This document shows, piece by piece, positions 1 to 16,998 of a stretch of DNA of 23,244 nucleotides. Source of the DNA: Apostichopus parvimensis. Lineage: Eukaryota > Echinodermata > Holothuroidea > Aspidochirotida > Stichopodidae. Position numbers and translations under genes: made by a program. Position 1 is the stretch's first letter, and each line of letters opens with the position of its first letter. Where the stretch lies: contig KN883003.1 in NCBI GenBank assembly GCA_000934455.1, positions 38,661 to 61,904 on the forward strand, written 5' to 3'. The notes beneath the pieces were generated by a model that worked only from the letters and a program-made list of their open reading frames with translations, ran no database searches and was not told the DNA's origin.

Positions 1-287
1 TACATAATTATATGTACCATCTTGAAATGACGCCTTGTACTGTTTACCCACATTAACATCTTTGCTTATTGATGCTACAAATTGCTTCATCTTTTCTCAA
101 GCCAAGAATTCTGATAATGAGCTGATGTAAAGCAATCAACTATTTAGTCTGGTAAATAATGACAACCAGCAACTAATTCTGGACTGGTTTGAGTGCATTA
201 ATATTCTGAAAGATCATCATTGATTCTATAAATTAAGTAAACATTAAGTTTGAACCCATTATGACGTCATAATGACATCGAACTCAC

Positions 288-414
288 CATATTTGGCCAT
301 GTGCTCTCTGCCAGCATTGGCAAAGAGTTGAGCAGCTGGAGGAGATGGGGCAAATCCCTGGAGCTCGGCCATGAGGGTCACAAAATCTTCCATGGGATTA
401 GCCCGATCGCTGAA
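288..414 (-). CDS. SCP2: SCP2 exon 4 (last one in the window)
   Basis: The acceptor is TTGTAG (AG at 416-415) and the donor GTGAGT starts at 287. The 127 nt encode [24 protein letters not shown] and [10 protein letters not shown] and end after the first base of a glycine codon. This matches the SCPx segment FSDR...GKEHMEKYG. The next exon lies outside the window, as no matching continuation is seen at 1-287. Confidence 0.88.
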
Positions 415-3400
415 CTACAACAAACACAAGAGAGAGAGAAATATAAAGTACTTGTAAACAGAACAAGTAAATCCTTTCACTTGCAGAAAATATTTCAAAT
501 CCAATCCAGGCATGTTGAGCAGTGAGCTACTGTACTTAAGAACAGAGTAGTCACGAGTCACTTCAATTTAAGGTCTAGTCCAGCCATTTTCAGGCATTTC
601 TTCTAATGTAGTCAAGTCAATGACTCATGCCACAGTACCAATTGGATTTTTTTTTGGCCAATGCAAAAATTTCATAAAACTGTTTGAGCCAATAACTGTT
701 GGAAATTAGTGACATGAGTTACAAACATTGTTTATTAAAGTGGTAATATGTGGCACATACTAAATGGTGATTGATCTTATATCTGGTGGAGTCTGTGGCA
801 ATTACCTGTCGTCCCTCATTTCCTGACTGTGATGTAACAGTCCCACACACTTAGATGAATAGGCCTAATGATGAATACCGATTTTTTCGAAAAGGGTTTG
901 AAAGGAGACTGGTGTTTTTGTTTATATAATAAACTAGGCATATAATTGAATGGGGCACTCCAGTGGTTCTATAAAGAGTGCTGTCATATATGTCCTTATG
1001 TCCTTATGTGTGTATCTCCAGAAAAACAGACACTCAGCTGCACAAAAAAACTTGCTTAAAAGGAACTATAATCAACTTTGAGATATCAGTTATAATCAGC
1101 TTACAGTATTTTTGAGTGATCCTGGCTGCATCTTTTCAAATCCTAGAGCGAGCACACAGTCAGCGAGGCCTCCCTCCACCAGATTCTTGGCCAATATGAG
1201 GGCGGTAGAGCCTGTTGAGCAGTTGTTGTTAACCTGGAAGAAATTTTCATATTATCATGTATATTTGTACACTGTAAAATGATGTTATAGATCTCAGATA
1301 AAACAGATTGAGAACGAACCTAATTAACTTTACATTTCAGGTCAAACATAACTGCATTAATACACTATTGGTAAATTTCGGATTAGAGACCTGCATGGTC
1401 CCCTTTCTACAAAACTCTTAAGGATGTATTTCAATCACTATTTGTGTTTCATTACTTATAAGCAATGTATACAATTCATTTATTTCTCATTTAAATACGG
1501 TTTCCTTAACTAAAAATTCTGGTTCTTAGAAAACTCTGAAGATATCTTCAATCTATTAAGATATACATGGCACGCTCATGTCAAGACTAACTCATTCAGC
1601 ATAGGTTCTTCAGATTTGATCGAACCTGATTTAATCACTAGACTTTGAATGTTTTCTCTTTCTAACCCCTTTACTTTTTTTATCCCTTGTACTTCAAAAT
1701 TCTTCTTTTACAATTTTTTTTTCTTCTAAATACAGCATTTCATCATTGTTTATTGGGCTTCTTTGTTACAAACAAATTTTCATCAAATTTATCTGTGTGA
1801 AGCCCAGGCTAACATCGGAAAGTTCTTATTACATCCAATATATGTGTCTCTTAAACAGTTTACATTCCAGAAAACATTTTTTGGATGGTAAGACTAGACT
1901 TTTGATGAGAAAAAACAACTATCTGTGATGTTATATAACAGAGTTTTAATTTCAATACATATACAAATATGAACCAATATTATATAGCTATTGTCTAATA
2001 TATTAGTACAGAGCTTAACAATTTGTCATTTTAAAGAAGTTGAAGTCTAAAACGAAAGAAACAAATTTTGTTTTAAATGAGAACAAACACATCAGCTTAC
2101 ATTATAGATTGGTATGCCTGTCATTCCTACACCATAAAGTGCCTTCTGGCCACAAGTTGAATCACCGTAGCAGTAACCAACGGCGGCCTGCTCGATCTGG
2201 TCGTAGGTTAATCCTGCATCTGCTAGGGCTTTATTAGTTGCCTCCTTTGCCATCTCTGGGTAGTCATCATGAGTACCTCTGCCAGGTTTCTCAAACTATA
2301 TGAATAAGAAAGTTTAAACTAACTGTAGCTAAAATGTCAATCAGAGGTTTGTAGGGTCAGGACCCAACCGCCATAAATTGCAACAAAAATAAACTAGTTT
2401 TAAGTACAATATTATCCTGAAAGGGCATCGATGATGTAGTAGCTCAACTTTGTCACAGAGCGACAGCATTGTATGATTAACATATAATCGCCAAACAACT
2501 GCATATGTAACATTTCTTTGGCGAACAAACGTAAAATATCAAGCACACTGGGCTGTTAAAGGGGGAAGTTGTCTGGCGATCTTCCATAAATAAAGAAAAA
2601 AAGAAAAATTCTCAGATGGCGCATGATGCATTGAAGCATATTTAACTATAAATTAGGTGTATACTAATGTCTACATGAATGGTTGTATCAATAACTACTT
2701 CTTTATTTTATGAGTTGAAAGGGAAGGGTGAGCGCGGGGGGAGGGGTGTTAACTAAATTAATACTTCATCATGGTCATCTTTTTATTTCTTGGACACTTT
2801 GCAAGATATTTGTTGATAAGTCAGGTCAGAACTGGTATGAGCTGGTGCACATAGGGTTCAAATTATTCTTCACTTAATAAAATGGGTGCATGTAAACATA
2901 TAACATGCATAAACCGAGCAAGATGGCAAATAGAGGCAATTTATAGCACTTAAAATACCCACATGACACAACTATCGCCACCAAGTGTTCTCCCCCACCT
3001 CTTCCCAATACATGCAGAATGACCAATGACTGCTCTCCTATCAGATCCTTAAAATAAACGGCTTTGGACAGCTAATATTAGCATCAGAGAAATTTAGCAA
3101 CATGACTGTAATCGTGTAATGATGCGTAAAAATACATAGCTTTTTTATTTCAATAGTCTAAAATTAATTTGTACAAAACTCAGTTAAAATGACCAAGTTT
3201 GTAGAATAAAACTATTTTTTTAATACTATTTTTGCCACAATAACAACTGTGCATAACTAGCTTAATGCAAAGTAAGGATATCACTCCTGAAGTGCAAGGA
3301 CCAGGGTTCACTTGAATTGTAATGTTAGTCTTTACTAAAATAAATACTTACTTTTGTCATCCCAACACCCACAACAAATGTCTTCGGTTTATTTGGTGCC

Positions 3401-3534
3401 ATTTCTTCGGCAGAAGCAAGACTTGAGTTAGCCCGGACGTTAACTGAAAGAATAGAACTGTCGTTTCTCCGTGAAATGTTTTTAAGTGAGGCTGACAATG
3501 TGGACCTCGAAATAGAGAGGATCGATCTTATCAT
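288..3534 (-). CDS. SCP2: SCP2/SCPx-type thiolase, 5' part (exons 1-4), continues beyond left edge
   Basis: Four minus-strand exons (3534-3352, 2295-2101, 1233-1105, 414-288) splice in frame to about 211 residues. The product begins a thiolase-fold protein: FVVGVGMTK at residues 53-61, then YGDSTCGQ, then [11 protein letters not shown] with the expected nucleophilic cysteine at residue 131, LALGFEKM, and FSDRANP leading to [10 protein letters not shown]. In this family the thiolase cleaves branched 3-oxoacyl-CoA during peroxisomal beta-oxidation, and a C-terminal SCP2 lipid-transfer domain may follow; the window ends before that point. The first three exons end in phase 0 and exon 4 in phase 1. 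The first in-frame ATG (3534) follows an in-frame TAG at 3579-3577 and gives a basic, serine-rich leader of 44 residues before a second ATG at 3402 with a better context. The exon 4 text also resembles SCP2-thiolase-like proteins outside vertebrates, so a paralogue without the SCP2 domain is possible. Confidence 0.82.
415..1104 (-). other. SCP2 intron 3
   Basis: AT-rich intron with a short direct repeat of TATGTCCT near 990-1010 and one TAGGCCTA-like motif near 860. No gene is seen in it. Confidence 0.7.
1105..1233 (-). CDS. SCP2: SCP2 exon 3 with the thiolase nucleophile
   Basis: There are 43 codons between the acceptor at 1235-1234 (TTCCAG) and the donor GTAAGC at 1104-1099. The exon opens with [11 protein letters not shown], which carries the catalytic cysteine, and continues [11 protein letters not shown]-like (here [11 protein letters not shown]) to QPGSLKNT. 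Confidence 0.9.
1234..2100 (-). other. SCP2 intron 2
   Basis: AT-rich intron with pyrimidine tracts around 1650-1730. Short open frames inside it have no family resemblance. Nothing else is seen. Confidence 0.7.
2101..2295 (-). CDS. SCP2: SCP2 exon 2
   Basis: There are 65 codons between an acceptor AG at 2297-2296 and a donor GTAAGC at 2100-2095, phase 0 at both ends. The translation runs [40 protein letters not shown] and is colinear with the SCPx thiolase N-terminal domain. Confidence 0.88.
2296..3351 (-). other. SCP2 intron 1
   Basis: AT-rich intron with one G-rich patch near 2725-2750. No coding segment, structured RNA or clear transposon is recognised. Confidence 0.7.
3352..3534 (-). 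CDS. SCP2: SCP2 exon 1 (coding part)
   Basis: There are 61 codons from ATG 3534 to the donor GTAAGT (GT at 3351-3350). The last 17 codons, from the inner ATG at 3402, encode MAPNKPK followed by FVVGVGMTK, the hallmark first strand of SCPx thiolases. The preceding 44 codons encode an Arg/Ser-rich, almost acid-free leader. Confidence 0.82.
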
Positions 3535-4084
3535 AGCTTTGCCAGGGTTGAAAATGCAAAGACCCGAATATGCCAACTACCAAAGTCAAGTTAATGTTAA
3601 CCTACACCTAATTGACCAAGTTTAGTTGATACCTCATCCCTGGTAATTCTAAACGAGTCATTAGTCGATCAAACAAGGTGACTTTCATTAACTGCGGTAT
3701 TTACTTTTCGTGAAACAGGCCTAATATGTACCAACACTTTTGCGAAGGACATGCCCTTTGCTCTCTGTCAGGCACCAACACTTTGAGCTTAGGTAAACAA
3801 TTAGGGAAAGTTCTATTATGTAGCCTTGCGAACTTAGCATTTAAAACAAAAGCCAATAATAATTACAGAGTCAAAAATATGAATTTCCATTTGTGACGAA
3901 AGACTTCTATTAACACTTGTTGAGTCAGCCTTTCTTACTGTTTATTCGATTAATAGAGTTCGTTTTCCTTCGATTCGAATAGTCTGATTCGAATCAATCA
4001 AAGAAGAACTCGCATGCCTTAGTGGAAAATGTCAAACGTTAATGCGTCCTCTAATTACGCAATAACAACACAGGACGAAAGAAA
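3535..4084. promoter_or_regulatory. Probable bidirectional promoter between SCP2 and FDX2
   Basis: Only 550 bp separate the two divergent start codons, so both transcripts must start within this stretch unless distant 5' exons exist. It has no obvious TATA box. It holds an AP-1-type TGAGTCA at 3921-3927 and two copies of the palindrome-like GATTCGAAT (3972-3980 and 3986-3994). A YY1-like AAAATGGCTGC (4082-4092) overlaps the FDX2 start codon. An ATG at 4029 opens a 23-codon frame overlapping the FDX2 start (stop 4098-4100); it matters only if transcription begins upstream of it. Confidence 0.55.
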
Positions 4085-10726
<6,642 letters not shown>

Positions 10727-12612
10727 GATTGGTGCAATGCTCATCAGACTGTTGACAGCCGTTGAATGCTAGGACATGACTGTAAGGTGTACGATACGCA
10801 TCTAAAAATACATATAAATATATATATACATATGGATACATCAACGTATATATGCATGGTTTCAAAGAGGCACTCATAATGAAGGCTATGTTATGAATGT
10901 GATCAGAAGGTACAACACATATTGGACTAGCATTGCATTAGTAATTCCTACCAAAAAGGTGATAAGCTTATTATACAAATATTACACGACTTCATATTTC
11001 ATATCTATTTATCTTTAGATTCCTCTTTTCGCACAAAGAACTAATTAATCGATGGGGCTTTCCATATTATTAACTAGTGGGTTAAAGTCTTGCATGTGTT
11101 GCATTGACAATGTTTATCTCAGTGGAGAGAGGGCCATTTGTTTTATCTAATGCATTTGTTGTAGAAACTGATTATTCACAACAGCTGTAAACTCTAGTCA
11201 CAGATTTTGTCTCAAGTATGAACTTCCTCTTGTATGGGTTCATACTTGTTTGTATTTTGCTCATCAGACATTGGATAAGAATTTTCCGAGGTTATGGCAA
11301 AATGTTACTCTTTCAAGTCAGTAGGTATCCCTGAGATATAAGAATTAAAATCAATGTTTTGAAACTCGTGTTTGTATCTTCCTGTTATATCAAACATTGT
11401 TCAATCGTAAAATTTGTAGACAAAGTAACTCGGGCAGTTTTATTGTAGTTGTAATGAAAATTAAAGTCTGCTTAAAAGGAAGGGAGTTTGATTGGTCCAA
11501 ACTTTACCGTGAGTTACTGGACTATTGTCACTGCCAAAAACTGCATCTTTTCGAGCTGTCATATAGTGATATGGTCTAATTAAACATATATCTTAGGCTG
11601 TTGTTCTTCGAAAATTAATTGAACAATGTGAAATGCAACATTATTAATTAGACACTATAGATAAGCAGATACTATAAAACTACTTTACATTGATGAATGT
11701 TAGCTGTGAACAATTTGCTCTACTGGGGGTCAAGAACTAGGGGTAAAAAACTGGTAGCCTTGGTACATCTTTTGATCAAATCTAGACCGACTTGGATCAC
11801 ATTTATAAGTATTCTATAATTTGAGGTGCCACATCTAGATGGTGTGTTATGATGTTGTATGAAAAAGCCTCTGTTATACTTTTAATGAGCGAATTTTGAT
11901 GCATGTTTGGTGACTTCATTTGGCTAAAACTTTGTACCCAGCATGGAAACAAATATTAGACTTTTGAATAGTGTGGAGTTTTTATCATATAAACCAGATA
12001 TCAGCATGTCTTCAGGACAATGAAAGGGATACTTGAGTATGAACAATTCTTGTCCAAAAAAATTAAGTTTGCTGAAATTTTTTGAAAAAAGATTTTTTCA
12101 AACGGATTATAAAGGGGAAACAGAAGGAAGCATTATTGTACCAAACTTCAAACAGTGAACTAAAATTCTAGTATATTGAAACTTAAATGTCAAATTTGTC
12201 CTTTGAATGTGACAAATATTAGTTTAAGAAAGAGTGTTTGGGTAGTGAAATGCTATATCGCATATTTCTGAAAATATGTGTTGATTCTTTTACTATAAGT
12301 CATTATTAAATAATACTTATTTTGAGTAATGTTCGGTAGGTTTGATGAACTTTTTGGAAATTGTTAAAATTTCACAAACAGCTGGTTCAGTATGCAAGGT
12401 GATCAGATAACTGTAGGAATGCAAATAATTGACATCTGTATGTTGATAAGATGAATGAATTACAGTTAACATTTCACCTTTATGTGCTTATTCTGTTTGG
12501 AATCTTTGCATTGTTTTCTAATTTGTTCAAAAATTTAAGATGGGGGAAAAAACACATGAAATACTCTTAGATAAAAATCTCTTCTTAATTTGGCTGATTA
12601 GTTAACCAATAC
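10727..12612 (+). other. FDX2 3' UTR and following intergenic DNA
   Basis: The stretch is AT-rich with no convincing gene. A candidate poly(A) signal ATTAAA at 11344-11349 is followed by a GT-rich stretch; others exist (for example 11460-11465), so the end of the transcript is uncertain. It contains the repeat copy at 11741-11880. Confidence 0.55.
11741..11880 (+). repeat. Copy of the intron 3 distal repeat
   Basis: It aligns with 7138-7310 through AAAAAACTGGTAGC, GATCAAATCTAGACC, GACTTGG and a terminal CTCTGTT, with many substitutions. Confidence 0.65.
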
Positions 12613-12964
12613 CAAGGGCGTAGGAACCAGGGGGGGCTGTGAAAAATATGAGGGGGCGGAAGTATCATTCCGCCCCCCGCTTCGCAAGTCAGAAAACCCC
12701 TTTTTCATTTCTCAATAAATGATAACAACATTCGTCATTTTACTCAGAACATTTTGGCAGAAAAAAATCTCATTTAGAGCACCAAATTGCATCTAAGGCC
12801 AGGTGAAAATGCAAAATTATTTACAAAATGGAGTGGGTGTTGAAGTGTGCTATATTGCACCAAATTGCATCTGAGGCCACCTGGTAATGCTTTAGGCCCC
12901 TCCCCCAGGCCGCCCATCAGTCTTCAGCCCCCCCCCCATTCAAAAGTACCTTCCTACGCCACTG
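12613..12964. mobile_element. hAT-like non-autonomous DNA transposon (MITE), 352 bp
   Basis: The terminal inverted repeats are CAAGGGCGTAGGAA (12613-12626) and, read from the other end, CAGTGGCGTAGGAA (12964-12951), with 12 of 14 bases matching and G-runs just inside both ends. It is flanked by an 8-bp duplication, ACCAATAC (12605-12612) and ACCAATAT (12965-12972), with one mismatch. The 8-bp length fits hAT transposases. No coding frame is present. It also has an internal direct repeat, CACCAAATTGCATCT, at about 12780 and 12858. Confidence 0.85.
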
Positions 12965-12972
12965 ACCAATAT

Positions 12973-15674
12973 TAGCATCCCCTAGCAATTTGAAGAAATG
13001 TCGGACCTCTCTTTACCAGACGTGGATGTATGCTTTTGAACTTACCCTTGCAGGAAATTTGTTATTTATTTCTATGGCTTCACAGGCCCAGGAGCCCTGC
13101 CTTGTACCGGCTGGATTCATGAACCTAGGTTTAGTAACACTTTAGTATGTTCTCTTTAGGAGACATAAGTAGAACACAAAACAAGATATTCCGTAAAAAG
13201 TGTTTTTTTGCTAGGTATGAGAAGCTTCACAATTGGGTCAGTAACTGCTGTATTGTTCAATTATGGTATGTCATAGTGCCAATAAGAGATGAAATCTTTC
13301 AATTTCTTATATTTCTGTCCGAAGAGAATATTGATACAGGGTAATTTGAGAAAATTGGACAGTTTTGGTTTTAAGCTTTCTGTAATGTAACATGGTTTCT
13401 GTTGTGTAAAAATATATCATAAACTCCAGTCTCCCAAGCCTCTCTCTGAGAAGTTTTGATAAACTGTTTTCCAGAGTTGGTGATTGATTCACATAAGTCA
13501 ATGATGATAACTGGAATTGTATTTTATCAATAATGACTGTAACAAGCCGAATGACCTCTTTGTGATGTAATTTAATGAGCATGGAATTATTATGGGTATT
13601 ATGAGGTATTCTTGGTAAGGAAGTTATAAATGTAAAGATATGCAAATTACTCTATTTGATCTGCATCAGTTTTTTCAACATCTTGTGGGTAACCCTTCTC
13701 CTTTAACATGTTTAACACCCGAATCGACAGTTGAGAACTTCCCGTGCCCACCATGAACCCCAAATCACCTCTCGTTTTCCAGAATTGTGAGATACGAAGA
13801 CACTGCATTAGACAATGACCATGGTGAAGTTGTAGACTCACATTAACCTAACTTGCCCATTCTGACATATAAAATTCCACTTAGGATTCCACTGGTCCAT
13901 CAAGTACAGTAGTTAGTAGTAAAACCTGATTGTTATTTGGTTCAGAACCTTCAACCTGATTCCTAAAATGCCTTGTTTGAGTTTGAGAGATCCTGATGCT
14001 TTTAGTGCCTCCATCGTGGTTCTGTTAAGACTTTAGAGTTAACACGTCACTATGGTTTTAGAACATTTATTGTTACCGTAAATGAATTTGTGGTTGACAC
14101 TTCCTCCTGCAATGTTTCTTTCTTGGACAATTTACCTCTACACATGAGTTTAGATGTTATACTACACATCGTCCTGTATCACTGGAACGACAAACTTTGG
14201 AGGATAAAAAAGAGGTAGAGTCATGTCTTATCGATACAAAACTGCAAGACAGTCTTGACTTTCAACAGGGATAAGGAAATGTAAATTCAACTTTTGAAGG
14301 ACACTTAATAGGATTATGTAGTGGTGTGCACAAGATTCCAAAGGTGTGGGGATCAAATTCTAAACTTTCTCATGCTGATTTAGGTAGGGGCATCAACCTG
14401 TGTGGTAGATGTAGTGGGGGGGGGTGGTGTTGTCATCCCCCAGAAAAAAAGAAGATAAAAAACCTCAAATGATACATTGTTAGGTATATTTAGACTAAAT
14501 AAGGTCTATAATTACTGTAGGTAAATGCAATGTACTGTTCCTTATAAATACGTTTTGACTTTTCATGTGAGGTGGAAAATGGTGTATACCACCTCTCCCT
14601 CAAACCCCTGGATCAATACCTGATGCTGTCCAGGTCCTGGAAAAGGGGTCTTATTATACCCTGAATTAAAGTAAAAACAAATTGCATTACATAGTTGCAT
14701 TTGTTAATGACAAGGATTCCCAACAAGATGACTTAATTGCACACTTCTTACAGACCAGAGGTATCAGAGAGCATAGATGGCTCTTCTGATACAAAATTCG
14801 GTGCTCCTTGTTACCTTACCCCACATGGATCCACATGGATATGCACAACTACAACAAAAAGAATAATTTGAGTTTGGGCAAACCATAAATATATTTTCAT
14901 CAATTGTTCAATAAAAATGCATATATTATTTTCTTATTTGAAGACATAACCATCCACAGCATAAGGAAACCACAACTGACAATTCTGACTCCCACTATTA
15001 TTTATACATGATTGTGTTTGAGAACAAGCACATACCAAGCTTTGTTTATTATTAAGAGCAGTTACCTGACCTGAAACTTTATTAAGGAGGCTAACATGAG
15101 AACATCTAATGTTTTGCAATATGCCCAGTGTCAGACATGAAAGAAGTTCACTACTTACATGTAGCCATTTATCGCGTCTTTCTTAAAGTTAACCAAAATG
15201 TAAACACTTCAGTGCTGCATACTAACCTTTGGATATACCACTAATGTTGCTTTCCAATCCTGACTCATTTCAAGTTAGAAGCAGTTTCTTTTCTTGCAAA
15301 GTTCACAAATAGGTTGTTAATAATTTGACCTACAGCATTTTATTGCTATTTTACTGCTATGTTTACCCTTCTGGATCAAATTTCATACATGAAATGACCC
15401 TAATACGGTAGTTTTAAGTGCGCTCTTCACATGCTAAACTGCACTTCTAATGCAATGCAACAACAGAGAGAATACATGTAGGCTGTCTACAATATCATAC
15501 TTTAAGCTTCATCAAAGCAGTAGATCTCTACTAAGGCTCTGAGATCCATGTGACACAGGAGGTACAGTAGTAAAGCAATTTAATGGAAGAGTGATGGGGG
15601 GTGGCCGGAGGGGGGGGAATTGAAATCACTCTATATGTTCCTATTCATAGACCAAAATGACATTATATATACCA
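12973..15674. other. Intergenic DNA between FDX2 and DNAJC28
   Basis: No recognisable gene. It contains an unassigned minus-strand open stretch at 13647-13841, G-rich runs near 14410-14420 and 15595-15618, and the 3' end of DNAJC28. On the minus strand an ATTAAA (complement of 15579-15584) about 90 bases past the DNAJC28 stop is a plausible poly(A) signal. Confidence 0.55.
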
Positions 15675-16868
15675 TTACTCTTTACTTATTGTTTGCCTGA
15701 GAACCCTCTTGAAAACCTTATCAGTAATCTGGCTCATCACAGACCAAATAAATGTCTCATTATTGTCCTTGGACTCTTCATTTCTCTGCTGTTCATGGGA
15801 TTCGATCAACTCTTTTTCATATTCTTTGTAACGACCTAGCACTTTATCGACTTCCCTTTCTTGCCTCACATGTACCTTCTGCAGCCGAAGCAATGGAGCG
15901 ACAAGATTAAAATGAGTAATTTTCTTATTGATACCCTTCACTTCCTCTGAAAAATCCAAGACCAGCCGGGTCCACTTCTTCTGGTTAAAATTGTTGAGAG
16001 GTTCGGGGCCTAATTTTAATCTCTCTTTGTATAGCTTGGATTTCGAATCCGTGAGTAGAAACTTGATGTCTCTCTCCAGAGCCACAAATTCAGGGACAAC
16101 TCCATTATTTACCAAAACTTGATTAAGATTATGCTGGGATATATCGATAAATGGACAGTATTGTGTTTTAGATGGTAAAGGCCGACCTTTTCCCGATAGA
16201 TTGTCAAAGTCACCCTTTGCCATGGATTCCTGAATCATATCTTCCACTAATCTTTCTATTGCATTTGTAACTTTGTTTCTTTTTACAGATTTCTTCTGTT
16301 TGACCGTCAAAGACTTGCCGTCAGTCGGTTGTTCTGCCTGCTTTTGTACTTTGTGATTTGACACTCTCTGAAAAGCCTTTAGCACTTGTTGCTTCTTGTA
16401 TGTTTTCTCTCTTTGACTGGGAGATCCAAAACCAAAGCCACCATAGTTTAAAAAATGTCTATGTTGAGGTGCAATATGACTGTCATCAGAAATATCATCA
16501 TCAACTGTTTCTTCTTCTTCTTCTTCCTGATTCTCATCTCCATTTCTTAAGTAAGAGTGAACAACTTTATAAGCTTCTTGGAGTTGAGTAAACTTAACAG
16601 AATCAGCTGCAGGATTACCACTGTCAGGGTGATAAATCTTAGCCTGGTCGATATACTTTTCCCGAAGTTCTTTGAAATTTGGCTCCGCAGACAATTTCAG
16701 AATAGAAAAAGACTTCTCAAGGGAAGTTGCCGTCTTCTCCTGAAACAGGAGCACACTGGTTCTGTAAAAGTTGCGATGTAAAATAACTTTATATTGGGTG
16801 ACACCTATGCTGTTCCACAAGGCCCCAATGTAGGGCCTATGGTAGACTTGAAGATATCTGTACAACAT
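15675..16868 (-). CDS. DNAJC28: DnaJ homologue subfamily C member 28, full length, 397 aa
   Basis: The coding region is a single exon. Residues 1 to about 45 are acid-poor and basic (RNFYRT at 32-37), a likely mitochondrial leader. A J domain spans about 52-107 with the HPD triad at 80-82 (KIYHPDSGN). An acidic Glu/Asp run (111-129) follows, then APQHRHFLNYGGFGFG (133-148), which matches the PQHRHYL motif of vertebrate DNAJC28. The DUF1992 domain lies at about 201-270 (IERLVEDMI, GDFDNLSGKG, HNLNQVLVNNG), then a basic C-terminal helical region. J proteins stimulate Hsp70 ATPase through HPD; the role of DNAJC28 itself is poorly known. An in-frame TAG lies upstream of ATG 16868, and a splice acceptor (AG at 17000-16999 with a pyrimidine tract) lies 131 nt before it, implying a 5' UTR intron. 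A paralogue lies about 4.3 kb upstream on the same strand. Confidence 0.95.
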   Translation of the reverse strand: MLYRYLQVYHRPYIGALWNSIGVTQYKVILHRNFYRTSVLLFQEKTATSLEKSFSILKLSAEPNFKELREKYIDQAKIYHPDSGNPAADSVKFTQLQEAYKVVHSYLRNGDENQEEEEEETVDDDISDDSHIAPQHRHFLNYGGFGFGSPSQREKTYKKQQVLKAFQRVSNHKVQKQAEQPTDGKSLTVKQKKSVKRNKVTNAIERLVEDMIQESMAKGDFDNLSGKGRPLPSKTQYCPFIDISQHNLNQVLVNNGVVPEFVALERDIKFLLTDSKSKLYKERLKLGPEPLNNFNQKKWTRLVLDFSEEVKGINKKITHFNLVAPLLRLQKVHVRQEREVDKVLGRYKEYEKELIESHEQQRNEESKDNNETFIWSVMSQITDKVFKRVLRQTISKE

Positions 16869-16998
16869 TAGGAACTGTGTAATATCCTGGAGCTATAGAA
16901 TGCCCAAGTTACCATTTGTCCAATTTTGAGATGAAAAGAGTTCTGACGTTGGATGCTGCAGATTAATGTCACTGCAAGTTATTATCCTCCATGATTTT
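16869..16998 (-). other. DNAJC28 5' UTR part of the coding exon
   Basis: The exon probably begins at 16998, after CTTTTGTTACAG on the minus strand. Two short upstream frames lie within it: one of 7 codons starting in the first bases, and one of 15 codons ending just before the main ATG. The main ATG has a weak context (C at -3). Confidence 0.5.

Noticed and set aside
1-100. Minus-strand open stretch that might be SCP2 exon 5
   Set aside because: Its translation does not match the thiolase segment expected after [10 protein letters not shown], and no matching acceptor phase is evident.
301-525. Plus-strand open frame of 74 codons
   Set aside because: It begins with GTG and largely overlaps the antisense of SCP2 exon 4, which has splice sites and clear thiolase homology on the minus strand.
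2840-2880. GGGTTCAAAT resembling a tRNA B-box
   Set aside because: No cloverleaf, A-box at proper spacing or acceptor stem could be drawn around it.
3535-3576. N-terminal extension of SCP2 exon 1 to 3576
   Set aside because: The codon at 3576 is TTG, directly after a TAG stop; animals would use the ATG at 3534 or 3402.
14310-14625. Possible additional MITE around the G-run near 14410
   Set aside because: No matching inverted ends or target duplication could be found by eye.
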